Assembly (NCBI GenBank): GCA_965205535.1 | Contig: CBDBHH010000005.1 | Location: 2,914,001 to 2,978,000 of the forward strand | Length of the DNA: 64,000 nucleotides | Direction of reading: 5' to 3' | Source of the DNA: UBA8079 sp965205535 | Lineage (GTDB): Bacteria; Pseudomonadota; Alphaproteobacteria; UBA6615 | In this document: positions 1-8,596 of the stretch, one piece after another | How positions within the stretch are numbered: position 1 is the first letter of the stretch | Layout: every line of letters starts with the position of its first letter | The notes under the pieces: generated by a model | What the model was told of the DNA's origin: nothing | Seen by the model: only the letters and a program-made list of their open reading frames with translations | Databases searched by the model: none | Translations under genes and position numbers: made by a program

Positions 1-219
1 GTACAGGGCGAGATTGAATGTGACACTGTGCATGTTCATGGCACGGTCACGGGGGAAATTCGCGCCCGAAGCGTCAGCCTCTCGGCGAGTGCGCGTGTCA
101 CCGGTGATATCCAGCATGAAGAGCTTTCGATCGAGGCGGGTGCCTATATGGAAGGCAAGCTTCTGCGCCGCGATGCCCAACAATCCCGGCTCAATCTCGT
201 GGTCGGTGAGAACAGCTAG
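1..219 (+). CDS. Bactofilin family protein, C-terminal part (cut by window start)
   Basis: The reading frame is open from base 1 and ends at TAG 217-219, so only the last 72 codons are visible. The residues form short beta-helix-like repeats such as VHVHGTVTGEIRARSVSL and ASARVTGDIQHEELSIEAGA, with G/A-x-V-x-G-x-I spacing. This is typical of bactofilins, self-polymerising cytoskeletal scaffolds that place cell-wall enzymes in many proteobacteria. A GTG at 28 lies in frame but is inside the repeat domain and is not a credible start. The stop overlaps the stop of the opposing dehydratase gene in a CTAG at 216-219. Family assignment is from the repeat pattern only. Confidence 0.75.
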   Translation, partial: VQGEIECDTVHVHGTVTGEIRARSVSLSASARVTGDIQHEELSIEAGAYMEGKLLRRDAQQSRLNLVVGENS

Positions 220-1202
220 CCGGATCCGATACAGGCGTTGAAAAGCGCCGCATCCACGTTGCCGCCCGACAGAACGGCAACGATCGTCCGATCTTTCGTT
301 TCGGTTTTCCCCGACAAAATGGCGGCGAGCGCGACGGCACCTCCGGGTTCCAGCACGAGTTTGAGCGTGCGCCATGCATAGGTCATGGCCGCGCGGACTT
401 CAGTATCGCTGACCGACAGGCCGGTGACGTCATGGGCTTTCATGGCGGCAAAAGTCAGCTCGCCCGTGCTGGGTGATAACAGCGCGTCGCAGATCGAGGA
501 TGCGCCGGCCAGATTGGAAAGGCGCTGTCCGGCGGCGAGGGAGCGCATGGCGTCATTGAAATCGTTCGGTTCGACAGCCTTGATCACGGATGACGGGCTG
601 CGGTCTGCGAGCGCGATGGCGATGCCGGATGTGAGGCCACCCCCGCCACAACAGACAAGGACCTCGTCGGGTGCGGCATCAAGGCGCACGCATTGCGTCG
701 CAATCTCGAGCCCAACGGTGCCCTGACCCTCGATCGTCCAGGGATGATCGAAGGGGGGCACCAGCGTGCCGCCGGATTTTTCGGCAATTGCCGCCGCGAT
801 ATCCTCGCGGGATTCGTTCTGGCGGTCATACGGGACGACCTCCGCGCCGAAGCTGCGTGTGTTCTCGACCTTTGCCTGTGGCGCGTCGGCAGGCATGACG
901 ATTGTCGCGGGGATGCCAAAAATTTCCGCCGCCGCCGCGACGCCCTGGGCGTGGTTGCCCGACGAGAAGGCGACGACCCCGCGCTCCCGCGCATCTGCAG
1001 GGATATGGGACAGGAAGTTGTAGGCGCCTCGAAACTTGAACGAACCGGTTCTTTGCAGTGTTTCTGCCTTCAGCAACACACGCCCACCCGTGCGCGCGTT
1101 AAGCGCGGGGTTCTCGATCAACGGGGTTTGAACGGCGCGACCGCTCAATCTTTCGGCCGCCGCCTCAATGCCGGCGAGGCTCGGCGGGGCATTTGCCGTC
1201 AT
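216..1202 (-). CDS. PLP-dependent threonine/serine dehydratase (fold type II)
   Basis: This 328-aa protein belongs to the tryptophan-synthase-beta-like PLP enzymes, which deaminate threonine or serine to the 2-oxo acid. Visible motifs are GSFKFRGA with the Schiff-base lysine at K56, SSGNHAQG at 80-87 for substrate and carboxylate binding, and a phosphate-binding GGGGLTSG loop near residue 185. It lacks the C-terminal ACT regulatory domain of biosynthetic IlvA, so a catabolic dehydratase, hydroxyaspartate dehydratase or serine-racemase-like role is more likely. Its ATG overlaps the stop of the upstream hydrolase gene (ATGA, 1199-1202), so it is the last gene of a leftward three-gene operon. 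Exact substrate is not determinable. Confidence 0.85.
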   Translation of the reverse strand: MTANAPPSLAGIEAAAERLSGRAVQTPLIENPALNARTGGRVLLKAETLQRTGSFKFRGAYNFLSHIPADARERGVVAFSSGNHAQGVAAAAEIFGIPATIVMPADAPQAKVENTRSFGAEVVPYDRQNESREDIAAAIAEKSGGTLVPPFDHPWTIEGQGTVGLEIATQCVRLDAAPDEVLVCCGGGGLTSGIAIALADRSPSSVIKAVEPNDFNDAMRSLAAGQRLSNLAGASSICDALLSPSTGELTFAAMKAHDVTGLSVSDTEVRAAMTYAWRTLKLVLEPGGAVALAAILSGKTETKDRTIVAVLSGGNVDAALFNACIGSG

Positions 1203-1894
1203 GACGTTGCGAGCCCGAGAAGACCGGGTAGCGGTGTCAGCGTCTCCAGGATGAGGTCAGGCTTGGCGGGAAGATGTTCGATCGGCTGGCCGTAGCGATT
1301 GACCCAGACGACGCGAAACCCGAAAGCGCCGGCGCCCGCGGCATCCCAGCCGTTCGACGACATGAAGCAGATGTTGTCGGCGGGCACGTTCAGTCGATCG
1401 ACCGCCAGCTGATACACCCGCGGGTCGGGCTTGTAGATGCCCACATCCTCGACGCTCAGGATGGCATCGAGCAGGGTGTCGATGCCCGACGCGGCCGCAG
1501 CAGCGTTCAGCATGTCCGGGGATCCGTTCGACAGGATCGCGGTTTTCATGCCGCCTGCCTTGATGCGGGTGAGGGTGTCCGTGACTTCGGCGAAAGTGTC
1601 GAGTTCGCGGTAGAGCGCCATCAGCCGCGCGCGCAAATCCGGGTTCTCGATTCCGGTCGCCGCCATTGCGAAATCAAGCGCCTCTCCGGTGACCTGCCAG
1701 AAATCGGCGTGGGTCCCCATTAGGCTGCGCAGCCATGTGTATTGCAGTTGTTTCTGGCGCCAGATGTCGGAGAGCCGCTCGGCGCTGTCACCGATCTCAT
1801 CACGGCAATGCATGACGGCGGAGTTGAAGTCGAGCAACGTGCCGTAGGCGTCGAACACGCAAGCTTGCATATCGGCGAATTGCTGATCGGTCAT
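1199..1894 (-). CDS. Haloacid dehalogenase, type II (HAD superfamily)
   Basis: This 231-aa HAD hydrolase has the type II (S)-2-haloacid dehalogenase signature. The nucleophile is D15 in VFDAYGTLLDF, followed by SNGSPDML (motif II), KPDPRVYQLA (motif III lysine) and the C-terminal FMSSNGWDAAGAGAFGF. Such enzymes remove halogen from short 2-haloalkanoic acids, although many genomic members have unknown substrates. Both ends overlap neighbours by four bases (1891-1894 and 1199-1202), which indicates translational coupling between the lytic transglycosylase and the PLP dehydratase. The functional link among the three is not obvious. Confidence 0.88.
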   Translation of the reverse strand: MTDQQFADMQACVFDAYGTLLDFNSAVMHCRDEIGDSAERLSDIWRQKQLQYTWLRSLMGTHADFWQVTGEALDFAMAATGIENPDLRARLMALYRELDTFAEVTDTLTRIKAGGMKTAILSNGSPDMLNAAAAASGIDTLLDAILSVEDVGIYKPDPRVYQLAVDRLNVPADNICFMSSNGWDAAGAGAFGFRVVWVNRYGQPIEHLPAKPDLILETLTPLPGLLGLATS

Positions 1895-3870
1895 CGACCA
1901 CGGGCCTCGTTGAAAAGTGACGTGGGGCCGGTCTCTGCGAGCTGCGTGTCATTCAATAGGTGACGGTAAACGGGGACGGATTCGAGCACGCGCTGGACGT
2001 AGTTGCGCGTCTCGCTGAAGGGGATGGTCTCGATCCAGTCCAGCATGTCGATGTCGCCGGCCCGCGGATCGCCATATTCGCGCACCCAGCGAACAACTCG
2101 ATGCGGTCCGGCGTTATAGGCGGCGAGTGCGAGCGGGGCCGATCCGTCGAAACGTTCGAGCATTTGTTCCAGATAGCCGCTGCCCAGGCGAATGTTGTAG
2201 CCAGGGTCGGTGAGCAGCCGCGAGCGGCTATAGGGTTGCGAAAGACCCTTGGCAATCTGCTGGGCAGTTGCCGGCATCAACTGCATCATGCCCCGCGCAC
2301 CGGCGCGGCTGATAGCCGTCCGGTCGAAACCGCTTTCCTGTCGGATGACCGAAAGCACGAGCGCATCTTCGAGCGGTGTGTCGGTCCCCCGTTTCGGTAG
2401 CGGCCAAAGGGGGTAGCCCGCTGCACCGATGACGTTATCGAGCTGGTTGGCGCGTTTCGCCGCACGCACGGCTTCACGCGGGCGATCGGCTTCCTGGGCA
2501 AGTTGGGCGACGAGAAGGCGTTCGTCGGCATTTTCCGCCAAACCGGAAAGATGCAAAAGAAATGTGCGCAAACTCGCGTCTGCGCCGAGCGTATGCAGCC
2601 TCTGCACGAGGGCGACGAGTTCCTTGGAGACGAACGCCTCGCGAATTGCCGGGTCGGTCGGCCGGGTGAACTCGAAGCGCGGGGGGAGCGTGCCGAGGGA
2701 CCGGAGCGCCTGTTGGCCATAAAAGGTTGAAGGATGTTCCGCCGCGCGCTGCCACCAGTCGCGTGCATGTTCCATTTCACCCCGCGCGGCGGCGGCCCGG
2801 CCCTTCCAGAAGGCGCCACGTGCCCGGCTGATCGGATACCGCACACCTTCATACAGTCTGGCGAAATGATCTTCCGCGACGCTCGGCACCTTGAGAAACG
2901 ACAATTGTATCCAGCCGGCGAGGAACTCGGACTCTGCGAACGCGGCACCGGCAGACAAACCATGCCCGGTCACCGCGCGCGCGGCCTCGGAATAATGCCC
3001 GTCAGCAAGGGCACGACGCGCCAGGATTTGGCTTTCCCTTGCCCATTTTTGCGGTTGCGGGCGCACACCCGACAGCTCGAACAGGATATCGCGCGCGCTG
3101 TCGTCCTTGCCTTTTCGCCGGCGCCAGCGAAGCCGCTCGTACCAGAGCTCGGGGGCGTCACGCAGTGCGTCCGGCACCCGCGCGATGGCGCCATCCACGC
3201 CTGCGGTCCGTCGCAGCAGGGCAATACGGGCCCGGGCCAGTGCTGCCGTCTGCGGGTCGACCCGTCGCAACATGCGTTGTGCCGCCCCGTGATTCTGAGT
3301 CCAGATCAGCTGGTCCAGTCGTGCGCGGTGGTCATCCTTGTCCAGTTGCGCCCCGTGTCGGCGCAGAAAGTCGGCTTCCGTGTGACGATCGATACTGAGC
3401 TGGCGCCAGTACCGCGGTGTGAGGCGCGCCAGTTGATCGCGTTCGCCATTGGCCTTCAGGGCGTCGAGATGCGCCAGTGCGCCGGCACCCGATATCGGCG
3501 GGTGGTCCGTAAACCAGCTTCGCACGGCCTCGCCGGAAACCGTTTCGTCGATGGCTTCCTCGGCATTGCGGCGCAATTCGTTCGCACGCGGCCAGTCGGG
3601 GTTTGCGGCTAGAAACGCCGTGATATCCGCGAAACTGCTCTTGGTGGCGGTGTGTTGGTAGTCGAGCCAGGCGGCATATTTCGCGATAAGTGGTTCGACG
3701 CCACGGTCGCGATGCAGCCGTACGGCTGCCCAGTCTTCCTTTTCTGCCGCAGCGATCAGCTCACGCGCATTCTTGTCTGAGGCGCTCGCATGGGCGTTTG
3801 ATGCTCCCCACGCGATTATGGCCGCTGTGAAAAGAGCCAGAACACGGCGGGTGGTGGGGCGTAGGAACAC
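1891..3870 (-). CDS. slt: Soluble lytic murein transglycosylase (Slt70-like)
   Basis: This periplasmic enzyme cleaves the MurNAc-GlcNAc bond of peptidoglycan to give 1,6-anhydro-muropeptides. The 659-aa product begins with a signal peptide (hydrophobic stretch VLALFTAAIIAWGASNAHASA). A long alpha-helical superhelical region follows, and then a C-terminal lysozyme-like SLT domain with VIRQESGFD (catalytic Glu near residue 510), GARGMMQLMPATA and ALAAYNAGPHRV. The start is GTG at 3868-3870, the only in-frame start ahead of the signal peptide. It heads a leftward operon with the HAD and dehydratase genes and diverges from dapA. Confidence 0.92.
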   Translation of the reverse strand: MFLRPTTRRVLALFTAAIIAWGASNAHASASDKNARELIAAAEKEDWAAVRLHRDRGVEPLIAKYAAWLDYQHTATKSSFADITAFLAANPDWPRANELRRNAEEAIDETVSGEAVRSWFTDHPPISGAGALAHLDALKANGERDQLARLTPRYWRQLSIDRHTEADFLRRHGAQLDKDDHRARLDQLIWTQNHGAAQRMLRRVDPQTAALARARIALLRRTAGVDGAIARVPDALRDAPELWYERLRWRRRKGKDDSARDILFELSGVRPQPQKWARESQILARRALADGHYSEAARAVTGHGLSAGAAFAESEFLAGWIQLSFLKVPSVAEDHFARLYEGVRYPISRARGAFWKGRAAAARGEMEHARDWWQRAAEHPSTFYGQQALRSLGTLPPRFEFTRPTDPAIREAFVSKELVALVQRLHTLGADASLRTFLLHLSGLAENADERLLVAQLAQEADRPREAVRAAKRANQLDNVIGAAGYPLWPLPKRGTDTPLEDALVLSVIRQESGFDRTAISRAGARGMMQLMPATAQQIAKGLSQPYSRSRLLTDPGYNIRLGSGYLEQMLERFDGSAPLALAAYNAGPHRVVRWVREYGDPRAGDIDMLDWIETIPFSETRNYVQRVLESVPVYRHLLNDTQLAETGPTSLFNEARGR

Positions 3871-4048
3871 GTGCAGATCCAGGATGATTTACTGGCTCGC
3901 GAGTGTAGGGCTACCGCCTGTACCTGACCAGTATCGTATCAATTTAGAGGGATCATTCGGGCGGTTTGCGCCTTGTTCGGGCAAAGCCGAGCCGTTATCG
4001 TCCGCGCAAATATTGCAGCGCCCGCATTCGGCGGGCAGGAGAGCCGAT

Positions 4049-4927
4049 ATGTTCAAGGGATCGATGACCGCACTGATAACGCCGTTCCGTGACGGCAAGG
4101 TCGACGAAAAAGCATATCAGGGCCTCGTCGAATGGCAGATCGACGCGGGCACCAATGGACTGATTCCGGTCGGCACGACCGGGGAATCGCCCACGCTCAG
4201 CCATGGCGAGCATGAGCGGGTGGTCGAGATGTGCATCGAGGCGGTCGCCGGGCGCGTCCCCGTGATCGCCGGTGCGGGCTCCAACTCGACCGAGGAATGT
4301 GTGCGCCTGACGCAACATGCCAAGACGGCGGGGGCGGATGCGGCCTTGATCGTGACGCCCTATTACAACAAGCCGTCGCAGGATGGCCTGTACGCGCATT
4401 TCAAAACCGTGGCCGATGCCGTCGATATTCCGATCATCATCTACAACATCCCGCCGCGTTCGGTGATCGACATGTCGACTGCCACCATGGCGCGGCTGGC
4501 CGGTGATTGTCCGAACATCATCGGCGTCAAGGACGCGACGGCGGATCTGACGCGACCTCTGGCGATGCGCCAGGAGATCGGCGAGGATTTCTGCATGCTG
4601 TCGGGGGAAGATGCGACCGTCATGTCGTTCATGGCGAACGGTGGCGATGGTTGTATTTCCGTCACATCCAACGCCGCACCGCGCGCATGTGCCGAGATGC
4701 ACGACGCCTGGCAGGCGGGGGATGCGAAGGCCGCGATGGAAATCAACGCGCGCTTGTTCCCGCTGCACTCTGCCTTGTTCGTCGAGCCGAACCCGGTGCC
4801 GGTCAAGTATGCGGCCTCGTTGCTGGACAAGTGCACGATGGATGTCCGCCTGCCGCTGACGCCGGCGAATGAAAACACCCAGAAGCTGGTCCGCGACGCG
4901 ATGGTGTCCGCCGGACTGCTCAACTAG
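4049..4927 (+). CDS. dapA: 4-hydroxy-tetrahydrodipicolinate synthase
   Basis: DapA condenses pyruvate with aspartate semialdehyde in lysine and diaminopimelate synthesis. The protein is 292 aa, the normal family length, and is a TIM barrel. It shows VGTTGE at 41-46 (substrate threonines), Y132 of IIYNIPPR and the Schiff-base lysine K161 in IIGVKDATAD. The frame is open upstream to 3773, but the start chosen is ATG 4049 because GGAGAG lies just before it and homologues begin MFKGSMTALITPF. It is followed by smpB 21 bases downstream, an arrangement usual in alphaproteobacteria. Confidence 0.96.
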   Translation: MFKGSMTALITPFRDGKVDEKAYQGLVEWQIDAGTNGLIPVGTTGESPTLSHGEHERVVEMCIEAVAGRVPVIAGAGSNSTEECVRLTQHAKTAGADAALIVTPYYNKPSQDGLYAHFKTVADAVDIPIIIYNIPPRSVIDMSTATMARLAGDCPNIIGVKDATADLTRPLAMRQEIGEDFCMLSGEDATVMSFMANGGDGCISVTSNAAPRACAEMHDAWQAGDAKAAMEINARLFPLHSALFVEPNPVPVKYAASLLDKCTMDVRLPLTPANENTQKLVRDAMVSAGLLN

Positions 4928-4948
4928 CGGCGCGGTATCGCAGGGTCG

Positions 4949-5425
4949 ATGGCCGGGAAGAAACACGCGCCGCCAGGCACGATCGCTGCCCAGAATCGCA
5001 AGGCACGGCACGATTATTCAATCGAGGACAGTATCGAGACCGGGCTCGTTCTGACGGGGCCCGAGGTGAAATCCCTGCGCGAAGGCAAGGGGAGCCTGGT
5101 TGACGCCTGGGCAGGTGAGCGCGACGACGAGCTCTGGATGTTCAACTGCTACATCCCGAAATACGCGCCGGCGAAGAATTTCCCCCACGAAGAGCGCCGG
5201 CCGCGGAAATTGCTGGTGAACCGCCGCGAGATGGACCGGCTTTTTGCGGAGATCCATCGGGACGGTGTGACCTTGGTGCCCCTGTCGATCTACTTCAACA
5301 AGCGCGGCATCGCCAAGGTCGACCTCGGCATCGCGTCGGGCAAGCGCAAATACGATAAGCGCCAGGCCGAAAAGGCGCGCGACTGGGACCGGCAGAAGGC
5401 CCGACTCCTCCGCGACCACGGATAA
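4949..5425 (+). CDS. smpB: SsrA-binding protein SmpB
   Basis: SmpB binds tmRNA and delivers it to stalled ribosomes for trans-translation. The 158-aa product has the conserved N-terminal AQNRKARHDYSIEDSIETG and LTGPEVKSLREGKGSLVDA segments of the OB-fold core. The basic C-terminal tail SGKRKYDKRQAEKARDWDR enters the decoding site. Length and all conserved blocks are normal. It is probably cotranscribed with dapA (21-base gap). No ssrA gene was recognised in this window. Confidence 0.97.
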   Translation: MAGKKHAPPGTIAAQNRKARHDYSIEDSIETGLVLTGPEVKSLREGKGSLVDAWAGERDDELWMFNCYIPKYAPAKNFPHEERRPRKLLVNRREMDRLFAEIHRDGVTLVPLSIYFNKRGIAKVDLGIASGKRKYDKRQAEKARDWDRQKARLLRDHG

Positions 5426-5467
5426 TCAATTGAAACAGTTACTTACGAGACTATAGCATGGTTTCTC

Positions 5468-5502
5468 TTGACTGACGTTTACGTTAACGTAAACTATAGG
5501 GC
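5468..5502 (+). promoter_or_regulatory. Promoter with 18-bp palindromic operator upstream of the MerR gene
   Basis: TTGACT (5468-5473) and ACTATA (5493-5498) are separated by 19 bases, the long spacer typical of MerR-activated promoters. The spacer and the start of the -10 box contain a perfect 18-base palindrome, GTTTACGTTAACGTAAAC (5477-5494). A regulator bound here would touch both elements. The MerR start codon lies only five bases after the -10 box, so the transcript may have no leader. Binding by the adjacent LiuR-like protein is inferred. Confidence 0.65.
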
Positions 5503-5901
5503 ATGGAGCAGACATTCTCGATATCCGACCTCGCGCGGGAGTTCGACATCACCCCACGCACCATCCGCTACTACGAGGCGGAGGGTCTGATCGCGCCGGC
5601 GCGTGAGGGCCAGCGTCGCATCTATTCCGGGCGTGACCGGGTGCGGCTCGCACTCGTGCTTCGCGGCAAACGGTTGGGGTTCTCGTTGGCCGAAGCCAAG
5701 GAGATCATCGACCTTTATGCGGCGCCCCAGGGTGAAGCGTTTCAGCTGCGGACCATGCTGGAAAAGCTCGATGAAAAACGCGAAATGCTGGAAGACAAGC
5801 GCCGCGATCTGGATGCGGCGATCTCGAACATGGACAAATACGCGACCCGTTGCCGGGAGCGCCTGGCGGAGCTTGAATCACGCCAGGAGGCAGCGGAGTA
5901 G
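5503..5901 (+). CDS. liuR: MerR-family regulator of leucine/isovalerate catabolism (LiuR-like)
   Basis: This 132-aa regulator has an N-terminal MerR winged helix-turn-helix (residues about 3-70, with FSISDLAREFDITPRTIRYY and the wing region RRIYSGRDRVRL) and a C-terminal coiled coil (about 80-125) for dimerisation. It has no metal-binding cysteine cluster of the metal-sensing MerR proteins; its single Cys sits in the coiled coil. The next gene is isovaleryl-CoA dehydrogenase, the usual neighbour of LiuR, which controls branched-chain acid degradation in proteobacteria. The ATG has no convincing Shine-Dalgarno and sits almost at the predicted transcription start, so translation may be leaderless. 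The LiuR identity rests on context. Confidence 0.8.
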   Translation: MEQTFSISDLAREFDITPRTIRYYEAEGLIAPAREGQRRIYSGRDRVRLALVLRGKRLGFSLAEAKEIIDLYAAPQGEAFQLRTMLEKLDEKREMLEDKRRDLDAAISNMDKYATRCRERLAELESRQEAAE

Positions 5902-5929
5902 GAATCCCGCTATTCTTTGACTGAAAACG

Positions 5930-5944
5930 GCGGAAAATCCGCCC
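5930..5944 (+). other. Short inverted repeat between merR and acyl-CoA dehydrogenase
   Basis: GGCGGA-AAA-TCCGCC forms a perfect 6-bp stem about 15 bases before the start of the dehydrogenase gene. It has no T-run, so it is not a normal terminator. It could be an mRNA hairpin tuning the downstream gene or a chance repeat. Confidence 0.3.
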
Positions 5945-5959
5945 GGGTGGAGACGACAC

Positions 5960-7132
5960 ATGATTCCCAACGAATATCCGAGCCTGACCTTTGATCTGGG
6001 CGATACCGCCGACATGTTGCGGGATTCCGTGCGCAGCTTCGCGTCGGACAAGATCGCCCCGCGCGCCGAGGCCATCGATCGTGACAATGAATTCCCGATC
6101 GATCTCTGGCCCGAAATGGGGGCGCTCGGCCTGCACGGCATCACGGTCGACGAGGAATATGGCGGCTCCGGCCTGGGATATCTCGAACATTGCGTGGCGA
6201 TGGAGGAAGTCAGCCGCGCCTCGGCCTCGGTCGGCCTTTCCTACGGCGCCCACTCGAACCTCTGCGTCAACCAGATCCACCGCAACGGCAGCGACGAGCA
6301 GAAGGCGCGTTACTTGCCGGACCTTGTGTCCGGCAAAAACGTCGGTGCGCTGGCGATGAGCGAGCCGGGGGCGGGATCCGACGTTGTCGGCATGCGGACG
6401 CGGGCCGAAAAGAAGGGCGACCGCTATATCCTCAACGGCAACAAGATGTGGATCACCAACGGGCCGGTGTCCGAGACCTATGTGATCTACGCCAAGACCG
6501 ACCCGGATGCGGGGCCGCGCGGCATGACCGCATTCATCGTCGAGCGTGGTTTCAAGGGGTTCTCGACCGCCCAGAAGCTCGACAAGCTGGGCATGCGCGG
6601 GTCCGACACCTGCGAGCTGATCTTCGAGGATTGCGAGGTGCCCGAAGAGAACGTGCTGGGCGAGGTGGGCAAGGGCGTAAACGTTTTGATGTCCGGCCTC
6701 GACTATGAGCGCGCTGTGCTGGCCGCCGGGCCGCTCGGCATCATGCAGGCCTGCATGGATATCGTCGTGCCGTATGTTCATGAGCGCGAGCAGTTCGGCC
6801 AGCCCATCGGCACCTTCCAGCTGATGCAGGGCAAGCTCGCCGACATGTATGTGACCATGAATGCCTGCAAGGCTTACGTTTACGCCGTTGCCCAGGCCTG
6901 TGACCGGGGTGAGACCGCCCGAAAGGATGCGGCGGGTGCGATTTTGTATGCCGGCGAGAAGGCGACATGGATGGCCCTCGAGGCGATCCAGACTTTGGGC
7001 GGCAACGGCTACGTCAACGAGTTCCCGACCGGCCGACTGCTGCGTGACGCCAAGCTGTATGAAATCGGCGCGGGTACATCGGAAATCCGCCGCATGCTGA
7101 TCGGCCGCGAACTGTTTGATGAGACCGCATGA
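5960..7132 (+). CDS. liuA: Isovaleryl-CoA dehydrogenase
   Basis: This FAD enzyme oxidises isovaleryl-CoA to 3-methylcrotonyl-CoA, the first committed acyl step of leucine degradation. The 390-aa product has the three acyl-CoA dehydrogenase domains: the N-terminal helical domain, the middle beta domain with AMSEPGAGSDVV and MWITNGP (flavin binding), and the C-terminal helices. The catalytic glutamate is E250 in LDYERAVLAAGPLG, the position specific to isovaleryl-CoA dehydrogenases rather than the C-terminal Glu of short-chain members. GTGGAG precedes the ATG. It lies 58 bases after the MerR gene. The rest of the pathway resumes at 12713. Confidence 0.93.
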   Translation: MIPNEYPSLTFDLGDTADMLRDSVRSFASDKIAPRAEAIDRDNEFPIDLWPEMGALGLHGITVDEEYGGSGLGYLEHCVAMEEVSRASASVGLSYGAHSNLCVNQIHRNGSDEQKARYLPDLVSGKNVGALAMSEPGAGSDVVGMRTRAEKKGDRYILNGNKMWITNGPVSETYVIYAKTDPDAGPRGMTAFIVERGFKGFSTAQKLDKLGMRGSDTCELIFEDCEVPEENVLGEVGKGVNVLMSGLDYERAVLAAGPLGIMQACMDIVVPYVHEREQFGQPIGTFQLMQGKLADMYVTMNACKAYVYAVAQACDRGETARKDAAGAILYAGEKATWMALEAIQTLGGNGYVNEFPTGRLLRDAKLYEIGAGTSEIRRMLIGRELFDETA

Positions 7133-7512
7133 TGCGTATCGGGTCGCTTCTTCTTGCGATAATGCTGATGTTCGCGGCGGGGCCTGCTGCCGCCATGCCG
7201 GAACGCATATCGGGCCCGAAAGTGCGAGACTTGTTGCTGGGCAACACGGTGGTCGGGACGTGGTCCGGTAGGTCCTACCGACAACTGTTTCGCCCCGATG
7301 GCACGACGGCCTTCAAGATCGACGGCGCGGCGCTTGATGAGGGGCGCTGGTGGGTGACGGATGAGGAATATTGTTCATGGTGGCAGGCCTCGGGAGAGGA
7401 TTGTTATCTGGTGTCACGCGACGGCGACGATTTGACCTGGCGTACCAAGGGATTTTTTAGTCGCAGCCTGGAGGGGACGATCCTCCCCGGTGACCAGCTG
7501 ACACCGCGTTGA
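7129..7512 (+). CDS. Small exported hypothetical protein
   Basis: This 127-aa product begins with a clear signal peptide (GSLLLAIMLMFAAGPAAA then M-P-E). The mature part contains GTWSGRSYRQLFRPDGTT and EEYCSWWQASGEDCYLV, a compact Trp-rich fold with two cysteines that could form a disulfide. It resembles small periplasmic proteins of unknown function with a lipocalin-like strand pattern, but I do not recognise the family firmly. The ATG overlaps the preceding dehydrogenase stop by four bases. A second ATG directly follows, so the true start may be 7132. Confidence 0.7.
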   Translation: MMRIGSLLLAIMLMFAAGPAAAMPERISGPKVRDLLLGNTVVGTWSGRSYRQLFRPDGTTAFKIDGAALDEGRWWVTDEEYCSWWQASGEDCYLVSRDGDDLTWRTKGFFSRSLEGTILPGDQLTPR

Positions 7513-7522
7513 GGGAAAATTG

Positions 7523-7930
7523 ATGCGCCGGATTTCCACCAATTCCGAATTCGAGAAGGCCGTCGGCTATTCCCGCGCGGTGGTCGACGATGACTACGTC
7601 CATGTCTCGGGCACGACCGGCTTCGACTACGAGACGATGACCATCTCCGATAACGTGGTCGAGCAGGCCCACCAGGCCTTCGGCAATATCGCGCGGACGC
7701 TGGCCGCGGCGCGGGTCTCCTTCGCCGATCTGGTGCGCGTGACGTACTACATCGCCGATGCGGCGGATTACGAGGCGTTGATGCCGGTCTTCAAGCAGTA
7801 TCTCGGGCCCAACCCGCCCGCGGCAACTGCGCTGATCGCGCAACTCGTCGATCCGCGCATGAAAATCGAAATCGAAGTGACCGCCCGGCGGCCCAGTCCG
7901 AGCCGCGGTATGCCCATGGGGGAAGAGTGA
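7523..7930 (+). CDS. RidA family (YjgF/UK114) protein
   Basis: RidA proteins hydrolyse reactive enamine/imine intermediates made by PLP dehydratases and amino-acid-oxidising enzymes. This 135-aa member has the trimeric chorismate-mutase-like fold. VHVSGTTGFD lies near the N terminus, and the conserved C-terminal DPRMKIEIEVTA carries the arginine that binds the carboxylate. ATG 7523 is preceded by GAGGG at optimal distance; a TTG one codon earlier is less likely. It overlaps the next SDR gene by one base. A role beside the dehydratase at 11679 is plausible. Confidence 0.88.
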   Translation: MRRISTNSEFEKAVGYSRAVVDDDYVHVSGTTGFDYETMTISDNVVEQAHQAFGNIARTLAAARVSFADLVRVTYYIADAADYEALMPVFKQYLGPNPPAATALIAQLVDPRMKIEIEVTARRPSPSRGMPMGEE

Positions 7931-8580
7931 TGCCCTCGGTCGTGATCATCGGCGCGAGCCGGGGTATCGGCCCGGCCTTCGCGGAAGCCTATGCCGGCGA
8001 GGGTTGGGAAGTTCACGCGACCACACGGTCGCCTGAAAGCCCCGACGAGCTGGCAGATATCGCGGGCAATGTCTCGATCCATGGCCTCGACGTGCGTAAC
8101 GCAGCGCAGATTTCGAACCTCGCCGATGCGCTGCAGGGCAGCACCATTGATCACCTGATAAACAGTGCGGGCGTTTTGCGGGGTGTGAGCCGGGACGAGA
8201 TGATGGCGGTCAACGCGGATGCGCCGTTCAATATCGTCGGGGCGCTGTTCGATGCGGTCGCCCGCAGCAGTGAAAGGAAGATCGCGATCCTGACCAGCCA
8301 GATGGGCGCCCGCCACGGTGGCGGTATCCCGACGGATCTGTATGGAGAGTCGAAATGCATTCTCAACGATCGCTTCCGCGAGATCGAGCCGGAGTGGCGT
8401 GCCGCGGGCGTGACGTCCGTTGTGTTTCATCCGGGCTGGGTGGCGCCCGATATGGGCGGGCGCGGCGCGCCGGTGAGCATCGATGAAAGTGTTACCGGCA
8501 TGCGCCGCGTGATCGCCGATCTGACGCCCGACGACAGTGGCAGTTTTCTGACCTGGACCGGCGCGGAGCATCCATGGTGA
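7930..8580 (+). CDS. Short-chain dehydrogenase/reductase (SDR)
   Basis: This is a 216-aa Rossmann-fold oxidoreductase. The N-terminal cofactor motif is IGASRGIG (TGxxxGxG variant). NSAG follows near residue 78 and the catalytic pair appears as Y-x3-K in LYGESK near 140. The ATG is part of TGATG shared with the ridA stop. A GTG one codon earlier would add a residue. It is a close paralogue of the next gene, which suggests local duplication. Substrate is unknown. Confidence 0.88.
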   Translation: MPSVVIIGASRGIGPAFAEAYAGEGWEVHATTRSPESPDELADIAGNVSIHGLDVRNAAQISNLADALQGSTIDHLINSAGVLRGVSRDEMMAVNADAPFNIVGALFDAVARSSERKIAILTSQMGARHGGGIPTDLYGESKCILNDRFREIEPEWRAAGVTSVVFHPGWVAPDMGGRGAPVSIDESVTGMRRVIADLTPDDSGSFLTWTGAEHPW

Positions 8581-8596
8581 ACCGGGGAGAGTGGAC

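Noticed and set aside
3995..5011. A 338-codon minus-strand frame opposite dapA
   Set aside because: Shadow of dapA and the start of smpB; no recognisable motif.
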